This document shows, in pieces, positions 7,545 through 14,262 of a stretch of 22,248 nucleotides of DNA. A program made the position numbers and the translations under genes. The stretch is from Persicitalea sp038242095 (lineage in GTDB: Bacteria; Bacteroidota; Bacteroidia; Cytophagales; Spirosomataceae): NCBI GenBank assembly GCA_038242095.1, contig JBBSSJ010000039.1, forward strand, positions 1-22,248, in the 5' to 3' direction. The first letter of the stretch is position 1; the number at the start of each line of letters is the position of its first letter. Under the pieces are notes generated by a model that saw only the letters and a list, made by a program, of their open reading frames with translations, had not been told where the DNA came from and did no database searches.

Positions 7545-8564
7545 TCACGCCCATACCTTCGTACCTTCGGTGCAGTTCTTGCACATCTCGATTTCGGACC
7601 GCGAACGCACCAGCATCTGGCGGAACTCCTGGTAGGGCGGTCCATTCCAGAGCTCTTTAAAGGTTTGCTTTTTCATGTCCCCAAGCCGGTGGTGGGCATC
7701 TTTGTCAAAACAGCAGGGCACCACGAGGCCGTCCCAGGTAATCACGCAGGAATGCCACATTTTCCAGCAGTGGTCCACAAAGGCATTTTTGATGGCGTAG
7801 CTGTCGCCCTGTTTTTCGTAGCGTGAGTACTTGTCGATGGTTGGCATGAGGTCCGAGCCCTGTTCGTAGTCGTAAATCTGGGCGGTTTTGAGGCCCACCT
7901 CATCGACACCCATTTCGCGGGCGAGCTGCTGCACTTCGGCGATTTGGTGTTCGTTGGGTTTCACGACCAAAAACTGGAAGATCGTGTGCGGCGTACTCGA
8001 ACCCAATTCTTTTTTCCACTTGATAATATTGCGGGTACCTTCCAATACTTTTTCCAGCTTTCCCCCAATGCGGTATTGCTCATACACATCCTGCGTGGTA
8101 CCGTCGATTGAAATGATGAGTCTATCCAGGCCGGATTCCACGGTTTTGCGGGCTTTTTCGTCGTTGAGGTAGTGGGCGTTTGTCGAGGTGGCGGTATAAA
8201 TCCCTTTATCGTGGGCGTATTTTACCAACTCAAAAAATGACGGGTGCAGGTAGGGCTCCCCTTGAAAATAAAAGATGAGATACAGCAGCGTATCAGCCAG
8301 TTCATCAATAGTTTTCTTGAATAAATCGGCCTCCATCATGCCGGTCGGACGGGTGAAGGAGCGCAGGCCGCTGGGGCATTCGGGACAGCGCAGGTTGCAG
8401 GAGGTCGTCGGCTCGAAGCTGATCGCAATCGGCAGGCCGTGGTGCGTCGCATTGCCCGTGGCTTTGGAATAGAAATAACTGCCCAGTACTTTCACAGCGT
8501 TCCACGCCTTACGGGGCGTTACTTTCGACATGAGGTTGAGGCCGTCTTTATAGTTTTTGTTCAT
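7545..8564 (-). CDS. Radical SAM/SPASM domain protein
   Basis: A 339-residue iron-sulfur enzyme of the radical SAM superfamily; its substrate cannot be told from sequence. The 4Fe-4S/SAM motif is CNLRCPEC at residues 56-63 (C56, C60, C63). A barrel follows, with TATSTNAHYL and GLDRLIISIDGTTQDVYEQYR. The C-terminal SPASM region supplies auxiliary cluster cysteines in DHCWKMWHSC, VVPCCFD and EMCKNC. The frame is open a further 27 codons to an ATG at 8645. I place the start at 8562-8564 (MNKNYKDG) because the longer version would be read from a low-complexity intergenic repeat and add an unrelated N-terminus. No peptide precursor gene is visible beside it, so a RiPP-maturase role is not supported. 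Confidence 0.85.
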   Translation of the reverse strand: MNKNYKDGLNLMSKVTPRKAWNAVKVLGSYFYSKATGNATHHGLPIAISFEPTTSCNLRCPECPSGLRSFTRPTGMMEADLFKKTIDELADTLLYLIFYFQGEPYLHPSFFELVKYAHDKGIYTATSTNAHYLNDEKARKTVESGLDRLIISIDGTTQDVYEQYRIGGKLEKVLEGTRNIIKWKKELGSSTPHTIFQFLVVKPNEHQIAEVQQLAREMGVDEVGLKTAQIYDYEQGSDLMPTIDKYSRYEKQGDSYAIKNAFVDHCWKMWHSCVITWDGLVVPCCFDKDAHHRLGDMKKQTFKELWNGPPYQEFRQMLVRSRSEIEMCKNCTEGTKVWA

Positions 8565-8575
8565 CGTATGAATTA

Positions 8576-8626
8576 CCGCTAAGGCGCGAAGACGAAGGAA
8601 ATGTTTCGCAAAGGTCGCGAAAGTGT
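8576..8626. repeat. GCGAAGACGAAGG / GCAAAGGTCGCGAAAG intergenic repeat
   Basis: This short stretch holds several imperfect copies of a GCG-AAG-ACG-like word (GCTAAGGCGCGAAGACGAAGG, then TCGCAAAGGTCGCGAAAG). Words of this type recur between genes in many bacteria. It lies just upstream of the radical SAM start and can be read through in that frame, which makes the gene look longer than it probably is. Confidence 0.5.
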
Positions 8627-8689
8627 TGCTTGGTTGTGTGAACAAAGACGGCGCGTTTTGAATTCTATGGGTATGCTAAATTTCTCAAA

Positions 8690-9817
8690 ATGGGCATGAA
8701 CTATCCGGTCGTGATCGTCGGCGGTGGCCTGGCGGGTCTGGTGAGCAGCATTGAACTGGCGCGGCGGGGGCTTTCAGTTTTGCTGATCGAGCGTAAATCG
8801 TACCCTTATCATAAGGTATGTGGCGAATACATTTCCAATGAGGTACGGCCCTACCTGGAAAATCTGGGGCTAGACCTCGAGGCGCTGGGCGTTGCTACAA
8901 TCACGGATTTTCAATTTACTTCACCTAAAGGCTCCGCGCTCGCTGCCAAACTTGACTTGGGTGGCTTTGGCATCAGCCGCTACACCCTCGATGAAGCATT
9001 GTACAAACTGGCGTTAAAAGCTGGCGTCTATTTCCAATTGAACACCATCGTGCAGGACATTCGCTGGCTGGGCGAAGGCTTCGAAATCGAAACATCCGAT
9101 GGTACTTACCAAGCTGAGATCGTCATCGGATCCTTCGGCAAGCGTACCCGCCTTGACAAGCAGATGAACCGCGATTTTATGGAAAAGGAATCGCCTTATC
9201 TAGGTGTTAAATACCATATAGCAGGCGATTTTGCTAAAGACCTGATTTCCTTGCATAATTTCAAAAATGGCTACTGTGGCATGTCAGCCATCGAGGACGA
9301 CAAGTATTGCCTCTGCTACCTCACTGAACGCAGCAATCTGAAAGAAACGGGAAGTATTCCCGAAATGGAGCGTACCCTATTAGGTAAGAACCCGCATTTG
9401 CGCACCATTTTCGAGACTGCCACCTTTCTTTACGACAAGCCGGAAGTGATCAACGAAATCTCCTTTGCACCCAAAAAAGCCGTTGAAAATCACGTTCTGA
9501 TGGCGGGTGACACGGCCGGCCTCATCACGCCCTTATGCGGCAACGGCATGGCGATGGCGATTAGGGGCGGGCGGATGGTCGCGCAAGCGATAAGCGGCTA
9601 CTTTACGGATCATCATTCCCGATCTTTGCTCGAAAAAACTTACCAAACTGGCTGGCAGCAAGAATTTGCCACCCGCCTCCGCGTTGGCCGCACCGTCCAG
9701 CAATTTTTTGGTCGGGAAGTACTTTCGGAACTGGCTTTGGGATTTTTTAAAATGACACCGCCTTTATTAAGGATGGTAATCAAAGCGACACACGGAAAGG
9801 TACTAACCAAGAACTGA
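8690..9817 (+). CDS. FAD-dependent oxidoreductase, geranylgeranyl reductase-like
   Basis: A 375-residue flavoprotein of the group containing geranylgeranyl reductases and halogenase/hydroxylase-like enzymes. The N-terminal dinucleotide-binding loop is VVIVGGGLAGLVSSIELARR (residues 7-26), ending in the acidic ribose-binding residue of LLIERK. KVCGEYISNEV (about 43-53) is typical of this reductase-like branch, and the second FAD motif is VLMAGDTAGLITPLCGNGMA near residues 269-288. Substrate is unknown. In other Bacteroidota such enzymes often lie next to type III polyketide synthase and methyltransferase genes, but none is seen here. Two ATGs lie two codons apart (8690 and 8696); either could be used. 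The gene is divergent from the radical SAM gene. Confidence 0.85.
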   Translation: MGMNYPVVIVGGGLAGLVSSIELARRGLSVLLIERKSYPYHKVCGEYISNEVRPYLENLGLDLEALGVATITDFQFTSPKGSALAAKLDLGGFGISRYTLDEALYKLALKAGVYFQLNTIVQDIRWLGEGFEIETSDGTYQAEIVIGSFGKRTRLDKQMNRDFMEKESPYLGVKYHIAGDFAKDLISLHNFKNGYCGMSAIEDDKYCLCYLTERSNLKETGSIPEMERTLLGKNPHLRTIFETATFLYDKPEVINEISFAPKKAVENHVLMAGDTAGLITPLCGNGMAMAIRGGRMVAQAISGYFTDHHSRSLLEKTYQTGWQQEFATRLRVGRTVQQFFGREVLSELALGFFKMTPPLLRMVIKATHGKVLTKN

Positions 9818-9842
9818 ATGAGAAAGAGAATTCACTCATTCA
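9815..9842. repeat. Small inverted repeat between convergent genes
   Basis: TGAATGAG (9815-9822) pairs perfectly with CTCATTCA (9835-9842) around a 12-nt loop. The left arm includes the oxidoreductase stop codon. It may be a weak terminator for the convergent oxidoreductase and Lrp genes, and it is built from the same ATGAGTG-like words found elsewhere in the window. Confidence 0.45.
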
Positions 9843-9845
9843 AAA

Positions 9846-10307
9846 TTACCCAATCGGGATCTCCGTAGTACTTTTCACCTCCGACATCACAAAAAAGCTG
9901 CTGATGTGCAGTACGCTCTGCAGCACCGAAAGGTTGTTTTGGTAAAAATCGTTGTACGCCTCCACATTGTCGGCTACTATCTTTAAAAGATAATCGAAGC
10001 TCCCGGATACGACGCTGCATTCCAATACCTCGGGCATGCGCGACACGGCGGCGTTGAACTCCTCGAAGCTTTCCTTCCGCTGCTTGTCGAGCGTGACGTT
10101 GCAGTATACGACCAACGATTTGCCTAATTTCTTTCGGTCTAGTAGCGCAACATAGCGTTCAATATAGCCACCCCGCTCCAACTTGCAGATGGGGTCGTGG
10201 ACAGGCGTAATCGACAAATTGATGGCCCCGGCAATCTCTTTAATCGTTTGTTGGGAGTCGGCTTGCAACAGTTTTAAAATCGCCAGATCGATCGCATCGA
10301 GATTCAT
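9846..10307 (-). CDS. Lrp/AsnC family transcriptional regulator
   Basis: A 153-residue DNA-binding regulator that senses amino acids. The N-terminal helix-turn-helix is recognisable as LDAIDLAILKLLQADSQQTI, then EIAGAINLSITPVHDPICKLERGGYI, then the hinge strand VALLDRKKLG. The C-terminal RAM/effector domain follows, with LVVYCNVTLD, MPEVLECSVVSGSFDYLLKIV and YNDFYQNNLSVL. The frame extends 20 codons upstream to an ATG at 10367, but MNLDAIDLAIL (start 10305-10307) gives the normal family length and N-terminus. It is divergent from ald. Lrp-type regulators of alanine dehydrogenase (AldR) are known in mycobacteria and rhizobia, so ald is the likely target; that link is inference from position. 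Confidence 0.92.
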   Translation of the reverse strand: MNLDAIDLAILKLLQADSQQTIKEIAGAINLSITPVHDPICKLERGGYIERYVALLDRKKLGKSLVVYCNVTLDKQRKESFEEFNAAVSRMPEVLECSVVSGSFDYLLKIVADNVEAYNDFYQNNLSVLQSVLHISSFFVMSEVKSTTEIPIG

Positions 10308-10437
10308 ACTCAGGAAATTTTTTATGCAAAAAAACGTCGAATAGAGAATCCAAAAGGAATTTATCAAGACAATATCGATGTTAATAGATTATTTTTCTCC
10401 ATTTTAATTTCAAACAAGATTAGATTACTGACAGAAT

Positions 10438-10445
10438 TATATTTG
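10438..10445 (+). promoter_or_regulatory. Candidate -7 box for ald
   Basis: TATATTTG is a full match to TAnnTTTG and lies 55 nt before the ald ATG. That predicts a leader of about 50 nt which contains the ATCATCACTCATCACTCC words. No clear -33 TTG is at the usual distance, which would fit a promoter needing an activator such as the neighbouring Lrp protein (inference). Confidence 0.5.
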
Positions 10446-10475
10446 TAAGGCAAGAAAGTAGTAGTTATTTAATGC

Positions 10476-10494
10476 AATCATCACTCATCACTCC
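10476..10494. repeat. ATCACTC tandem words in the ald leader
   Basis: AATCATCACTCATCACTCC contains two direct copies of ATCACTC. The same word cluster forms the hairpin at 19679-19722. It lies between the predicted ald promoter and the start codon. Confidence 0.45.
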
Positions 10495-10500
10495 TAGAAA

Positions 10501-11637
10501 ATGATCATCGGCGTACCTAAGGAAATTAAAAACAACGAAAACCGCGTAGCGGTCACCCCCGCGGGCGTGACTGAATTTGTGCGGAACGGACACACCATTT
10601 ATGTGCAGGCCACGGCCGGACAAGGCAGCGGCTTTTCGGATGAGGAGTACACCGAGGCCGGGGCACAATTGCTTGACACCATCGAGGAGGTGTACGCCAT
10701 TGCCGAGATGATCGTGAAGGTGAAGGAGCCTATTGTTTCGGAATACGAACTAATTAAGGAAGATCAATTGCTCTTCACCTACTTTCACTTTGCCTCGTCA
10801 GAGCCGCTCACCCGCGCGATGATTGAGCGCAAAGCGGTGTGTTTGGCTTACGAAACCGTCGAAAAAGCGGACCGTAGTCTACCGTTGCTGACGCCGATGA
10901 GCGAAGTTGCGGGCCGAATGGCGATTCAGGAAGGCGCCAAATACCTTGAAAAACCCATGGGCGGTCGCGGTGTTCTGCTGGGCGGCGTTGCGGGGGTGAA
11001 ACCTGCCGATGTATTGGTATTGGGTGGCGGCGTTGTAGGTACCGAGGCGGCTAAGATGGCCGCCGGATTAGGCGCGCACGTTACAATCATGGACGTCAGT
11101 TTGCCGCGCCTTCGTTATTTGAACGATATTATGCCGGCTAACGTCGACACCGTGATGTCCAACGAATACAACATCTGCCGCCACATTCAGCACTCCGATC
11201 TCGTGATCGGCGGAGTATTGATCCCCGGCGCGGTGGCGCCATCGCTCATCACCAAGGACATGCTTAAGCTCATGAAACCAGGTACCGTGATCGTCGACGT
11301 AGCCATCGACCAGGGCGGCTGTTTTGAGACTTCGCACGCCACAAGCCACGAAGATCCGACCTTTGTCGTCGACGGCGTAGTACACTATTGTGTGGCGAAC
11401 ATGCCGGGCGCAGTACCTTATACTTCCACGCTGGCGCTTACCAATTCTACGCTCCCTTACGCTCTGAATCTGGCGAATAAAGGCTGGAAAAAGGCTTGCA
11501 ACGAAAATCCCGAATTAGCCAAAGGCCTCAACATCGTGCAGGGCAAGGTGTTGTACAAAGGTGTCGCCAATGCTTTCGACCTGCCGCTCCATGAATTGAA
11601 TGAGGTATTAGATTCGTCCAGTACAGCGACCATCTAA
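10501..11637 (+). CDS. ald: Alanine dehydrogenase
   Basis: The enzyme interconverts L-alanine and pyruvate plus ammonia with NAD(H), in the cytosol. The 378 residues begin MIIGVPKEIKNNENRVAVTP. Expected active-site residues are present at the same positions as in the well-studied mycobacterial enzyme: R15, K75 (VKVKEP), H96 (YFHFAS) and D270 (VAIDQGG). The NAD-binding loop is VLGGGVVGTEAA near 173-184 and the adenosine-binding aspartate is in VTIMDVS near 194-200. Length is normal. The Lrp/AsnC gene is divergent 193 nt away and a strong terminator follows, so ald is probably a single-gene transcript under that regulator. Confidence 0.97.
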   Translation: MIIGVPKEIKNNENRVAVTPAGVTEFVRNGHTIYVQATAGQGSGFSDEEYTEAGAQLLDTIEEVYAIAEMIVKVKEPIVSEYELIKEDQLLFTYFHFASSEPLTRAMIERKAVCLAYETVEKADRSLPLLTPMSEVAGRMAIQEGAKYLEKPMGGRGVLLGGVAGVKPADVLVLGGGVVGTEAAKMAAGLGAHVTIMDVSLPRLRYLNDIMPANVDTVMSNEYNICRHIQHSDLVIGGVLIPGAVAPSLITKDMLKLMKPGTVIVDVAIDQGGCFETSHATSHEDPTFVVDGVVHYCVANMPGAVPYTSTLALTNSTLPYALNLANKGWKKACNENPELAKGLNIVQGKVLYKGVANAFDLPLHELNEVLDSSSTATI

Positions 11638-11656
11638 ATACACCAAGAACTACCTT

Positions 11657-11699
11657 AAGCGTGGCTCTCTGACTGGTTTGGGGAGCCGCGCTTTTTTTT
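11657..11699 (+). terminator. Rho-independent terminator of ald
   Basis: A 13-bp stem (11657-11669 with 11681-11693) contains two G-U pairs in an otherwise complementary GC-rich helix and an 11-nt loop. A run of T continues to 11699. It begins 20 nt after the ald stop. Confidence 0.85.
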
Positions 11700-11758
11700 G
11701 TTTATAAAAATATTACAATTTTTTTTGAGTAATTAGTAGATTATTAAAAAACTTTTTC

Positions 11759-11766
11759 TACTTTTG
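11759..11766 (+). promoter_or_regulatory. Candidate -7 box for the DEAD-box helicase
   Basis: TACTTTTG matches TAnnTTTG. It lies in an AT-rich stretch right after the ald terminator and 422 nt before the helicase ATG, implying a very long leader. No TTG lies at 17-23 nt upstream; a TTTG is present 32 nt upstream. Confidence 0.45.
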
Positions 11767-11769
11767 CAC

Positions 11770-12187
11770 CACAATTAGAGCGAACATCCGTTCACTCCTC
11801 TGCTTCAGTCCGGGTCCGGCATTCTATTCCGCCGTCAATCGTTACAAAAGATTGGTAATCCCGATAAAGTCTTGCAGAGCCACACGGATGTCTTGTGGTG
11901 GGCTTTGCGCAAAAATCCCTTTTTGAATTAGTACTACGTTCCAAGCGGACGGCCTCGTGCCGATGCTGGGTTTATGTTTTTGGCTTCATCTCCAGTTCTG
12001 GAAATACAGGCCCGAAACTAATTGTGTCTTGTATTTCTGGTGAAACCTATTTTCCCGGGGATGCGGATCTCGAAGCGTGTTTTGAAACGCTGTGGCGACG
12101 CGTAATTGACTTGGGTCGATTGCCGGATCATGCCATCATTCCGCCCCTTTTACATTTTTTTAATACGATATTTTTAATAACAAAGTA
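11770..12187 (+). promoter_or_regulatory. Long structured 5' leader of the DEAD-box helicase mRNA
   Basis: About 420 nt without a convincing gene separate the candidate promoter from the helicase. Hairpins can be drawn by eye: 11874-11908 (GCAGAG and CCACA pairing with TGTGG and CTTTGC across a bulge); 11998-12040 (an 11-bp stem, CTGGAAATACA with TGTATTTCTGG, two G-U pairs, 21-nt loop); and a 5-bp stem at 12074-12091. A GTG-started frame (11895-12188) overlaps the helicase start by one base, but its product resembles no family and is rich in isolated Cys/Trp, so I do not call it a gene. Long leaders that control expression are known for cold-shock RNA helicases such as E. coli csdA. A regulatory role here is inference. 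Confidence 0.5.
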
Positions 12188-14077
12188 ATGAACAACGAAG
12201 AAACAATAGCATTAGAAGAAGAAACGCTGTCGCAGGAAATGCCGAAGGAAGAAGGGCCCAAAGAGGGTACTTTTGCCGCGCTGAACCTGTCCGACGATAT
12301 TCTTCGCGCCGTAACTGAGATGGGTTTTGAAAGCCCGTCGCCTATTCAGGCGCAAGCCATTCCGCCGGTTATGGCGGGTAACGATGTCATCGGACAAGCC
12401 CAGACGGGTACCGGTAAAACGGCCGCTTTCGGCATTCCGGCGCTCGAAATGGTCGACCCGTCCAACAACGCCGTGCAGGTGTTGGTCCTTTGCCCGACCC
12501 GCGAATTGGCGGTGCAGGTATCGGAGGAAATCGGCCGACTGGCCAAGTACAAGCGGGGCGTCCGCATCGAAGCCATCTACGGTGGTGACTCGATCGAGCG
12601 ACAGATTCGCTCGCTTAAGAAGGGCGTTCAGATCGTGGTCGGTACGCCGGGCCGCGTGATGGACCACATGCAGCGTCGCACGCTGAATTTTGAAGAAGTA
12701 CGCATGATGGTACTCGATGAGGCCGACGAAATGCTCGACATGGGCTTCCGCGAGGACATCGAAAGTATCCTGGCTGACATGCCCGAAGATCGGCAGACGA
12801 TCCTGTTTTCGGCCACGATGTCGAAACCGATCTTATCGATCACCAAGCGCTTTTTGAATGATCCCGTGCTGGTGAAAGTGGTACGCAATGAGCTGACCAA
12901 CGATAACATCGAGCAGGTATTTTACGAAGTGAAGCCACAGGGCAAGCTGGAAGTGATGACGCGCCTGATCGATATGTACAATCTGCAATCGCTGCTGGTA
13001 TTCTGTAATACCAAGCGGAAAGTGGACGAGATCGTGGAGCAACTGCAAACCCGGGGGTACTCTTCCGAAGGTATTCATGGCGACCTCCGTCAGCAGCAGC
13101 GCACTAACGTGATGAGCAAGTTTAAGTCGGGCGTGACGACCATCCTGGTGGCTACCGACGTAGCGGCTCGGGGTATTGACGTGAGCGGACTGGACGCCGT
13201 TATTAACTACGACATTCCTTTGGACGAAGAGTACTACGTACACCGAATCGGTCGGACGGGCCGTGCGGGTATGTCGGGCAAAGCATTTTCGCTGGTCGCA
13301 CGCGATGAGAAAAACCGCATCCGCCAGATCGAAAACTTTACGAAAGTAAAGATTGAGAAAGGCGTTATTCCATCGTACGAAGATATTGTCGGTGTGCGCA
13401 AAGCGCGATTTGTTGAGAGTATGGCAACCGCCATTCAGGAAAATGAAAAGCAGGACCTCAACCTGTACGACGACGTACTTGAGCAACTGCACCACAGCGG
13501 TTTCACGACTGAGCAGGTCGTAGCCGCAATGACCAAGCAATTGCTGGGCGTCGAGAAGAATTCCTTCGCGGACGCCAACCTCGCCTGGGAAGATAAACGC
13601 TCGGACCGTGGCGAAAGCCGGGGCCGTGACCGTGACGATCGCGGGGATCGTTTTGGTCGGGACCGCGACCGTGGTGGTGATCGCGGCGGACGCTTCGAAA
13701 GCCGCAGCAGCGACCGTGGTGGACGTTTCGACAAGGGAAATCGCTTTGGTAGCGACGACCGCGGAGGCCGCTTCGGTGGTGAGGACCGTGGTGATCGTGG
13801 CCCACGCCGCGAGAAAGCCGCGCCCGGACCCGTGGAAGAAGGCATGACCCGCCTGTACTTCAACGTAGGTCGTCAGGATCGCATCATGCCCCGCGATTTC
13901 GTGGGCGCCATCGCTGGTGAATCCAACATTGCCGGCCGCGACATCGGAGCTATCGAGATTTATGACAACTATACCTATGTCGACGTACCCGAGCGTGATT
14001 CACGCGTCGTGATCCGCGCCATGGATGGCAATACGATCAAAGGTCAGCGCGTACAGGTGGATGTGGTTAATAAGTAA
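12188..14077 (+). CDS. deaD: DEAD-box ATP-dependent RNA helicase, DeaD/CsdA type
   Basis: An RNA helicase that unwinds short duplexes, probably in ribosome assembly and cold adaptation. Its 629 residues contain, in order: an acidic N-terminus; the Q motif (F29 to Q54); motif I AQTGTGKT at 71-78; PTRELA at 103-108; TPGR at 153-156; DEAD at 177-180; SAT at 208-210; ARGID near 327-331; HRIGRTGR at 352-359; a highly charged Arg/Gly/Asp-rich tail at about 471-541 (RGGRF and RGDR units); and a DbpA-type RNA-binding domain at about 553-627. DEAD core plus DbpA domain is the DeaD arrangement. The RG-rich linker makes the DNA at 13600-13810 internally repetitive. The start is the ATG in TAATG at 12188. 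Confidence 0.94.
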   Translation: MNNEETIALEEETLSQEMPKEEGPKEGTFAALNLSDDILRAVTEMGFESPSPIQAQAIPPVMAGNDVIGQAQTGTGKTAAFGIPALEMVDPSNNAVQVLVLCPTRELAVQVSEEIGRLAKYKRGVRIEAIYGGDSIERQIRSLKKGVQIVVGTPGRVMDHMQRRTLNFEEVRMMVLDEADEMLDMGFREDIESILADMPEDRQTILFSATMSKPILSITKRFLNDPVLVKVVRNELTNDNIEQVFYEVKPQGKLEVMTRLIDMYNLQSLLVFCNTKRKVDEIVEQLQTRGYSSEGIHGDLRQQQRTNVMSKFKSGVTTILVATDVAARGIDVSGLDAVINYDIPLDEEYYVHRIGRTGRAGMSGKAFSLVARDEKNRIRQIENFTKVKIEKGVIPSYEDIVGVRKARFVESMATAIQENEKQDLNLYDDVLEQLHHSGFTTEQVVAAMTKQLLGVEKNSFADANLAWEDKRSDRGESRGRDRDDRGDRFGRDRDRGGDRGGRFESRSSDRGGRFDKGNRFGSDDRGGRFGGEDRGDRGPRREKAAPGPVEEGMTRLYFNVGRQDRIMPRDFVGAIAGESNIAGRDIGAIEIYDNYTYVDVPERDSRVVIRAMDGNTIKGQRVQVDVVNK

Positions 14078-14091
14078 TAATTGGCTTTCGG

Positions 14092-14121
14092 CTGTCGGCC
14101 AACGGCAATCGGCTACCTTTG
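14092..14121 (+). promoter_or_regulatory. Candidate promoter of a short transcript after the helicase
   Basis: TTG (14091-14093), a 20-nt spacer and TACCTTTG (14114-14121) fit the Bacteroidota pattern TTG-N17-23-TAnnTTTG. Downstream there is no gene on this strand, only about 40 nt and then the hairpin at 14161-14193, so it could drive a small RNA of about 65 nt. The match lies within a degenerate GGCTTTCGGCTGTC word block and may be chance. Confidence 0.25.
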
Positions 14122-14160
14122 CTTTGAAATGAATGAAGTTAGCATTTAGTTTTAAAAATG

Positions 14161-14193
14161 AATAGGGCATCCAGCAATTGGATGCCCTATTTT
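14161..14193. terminator. Bidirectional hairpin terminator between helicase and monooxygenase remnant
   Basis: AATAGGGCATCCA (14161-14173) pairs perfectly with 14179-14191 around the loop GCAAT. It is followed by T residues on the plus strand and by an A/T-rich run on the other strand (TTTTTAAAA). Confidence 0.85.
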
Positions 14194-14262
14194 GTTATAC
14201 AGCAGTTTTGTACTTATTGACAAGCTGTAAGGCCGAAAGTTGACAGCCGAAAGTCGATTGCC

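Larger units (their letters stand above)
14092..14262. repeat. Inverted GGCTTTCGGCTGTC / GGCAATCG words flanking a terminator
   Basis: The block at 14092-14118 contains TTTCGGCTGTC and GGCAATCG. The block at 14231-14262 holds their reverse complements (GACAGCCGAAA and CGATTGCC) plus one more GGCCGAAAG copy. The two blocks flank the hairpin at 14161-14193. Each is a run of imperfect word copies, like the other intergenic repeats in this window. Confidence 0.5.

Noticed and set aside
7437..7549. True parS centromere
   Set aside because: Only half-sites are present; neither continues into the GTGNAACA half, so no parS feature is claimed.
7545..8564. RiPP biosynthesis locus around the radical SAM/SPASM gene
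   Set aside because: No short precursor peptide, peptidase or transporter gene is next to it; neighbours are parA and an unrelated flavoprotein.
11895..12188. 97-codon plus-strand frame before the helicase
   Set aside because: It starts with GTG, has no recognisable motif, contains runs typical of non-coding translation (scattered Cys and Trp), and its DNA forms stems. Kept only as a possibility within the leader.
12833..13540. 235-codon frame opposite the helicase
   Set aside because: Antisense shadow of conserved helicase motifs.
13600..13810. Tandem DNA repeat or satellite in the helicase gene
   Set aside because: The repetition reflects the Arg/Gly/Asp-rich protein linker (CGTGGTGG-like codons) and lies within an intact frame typical of DeaD.
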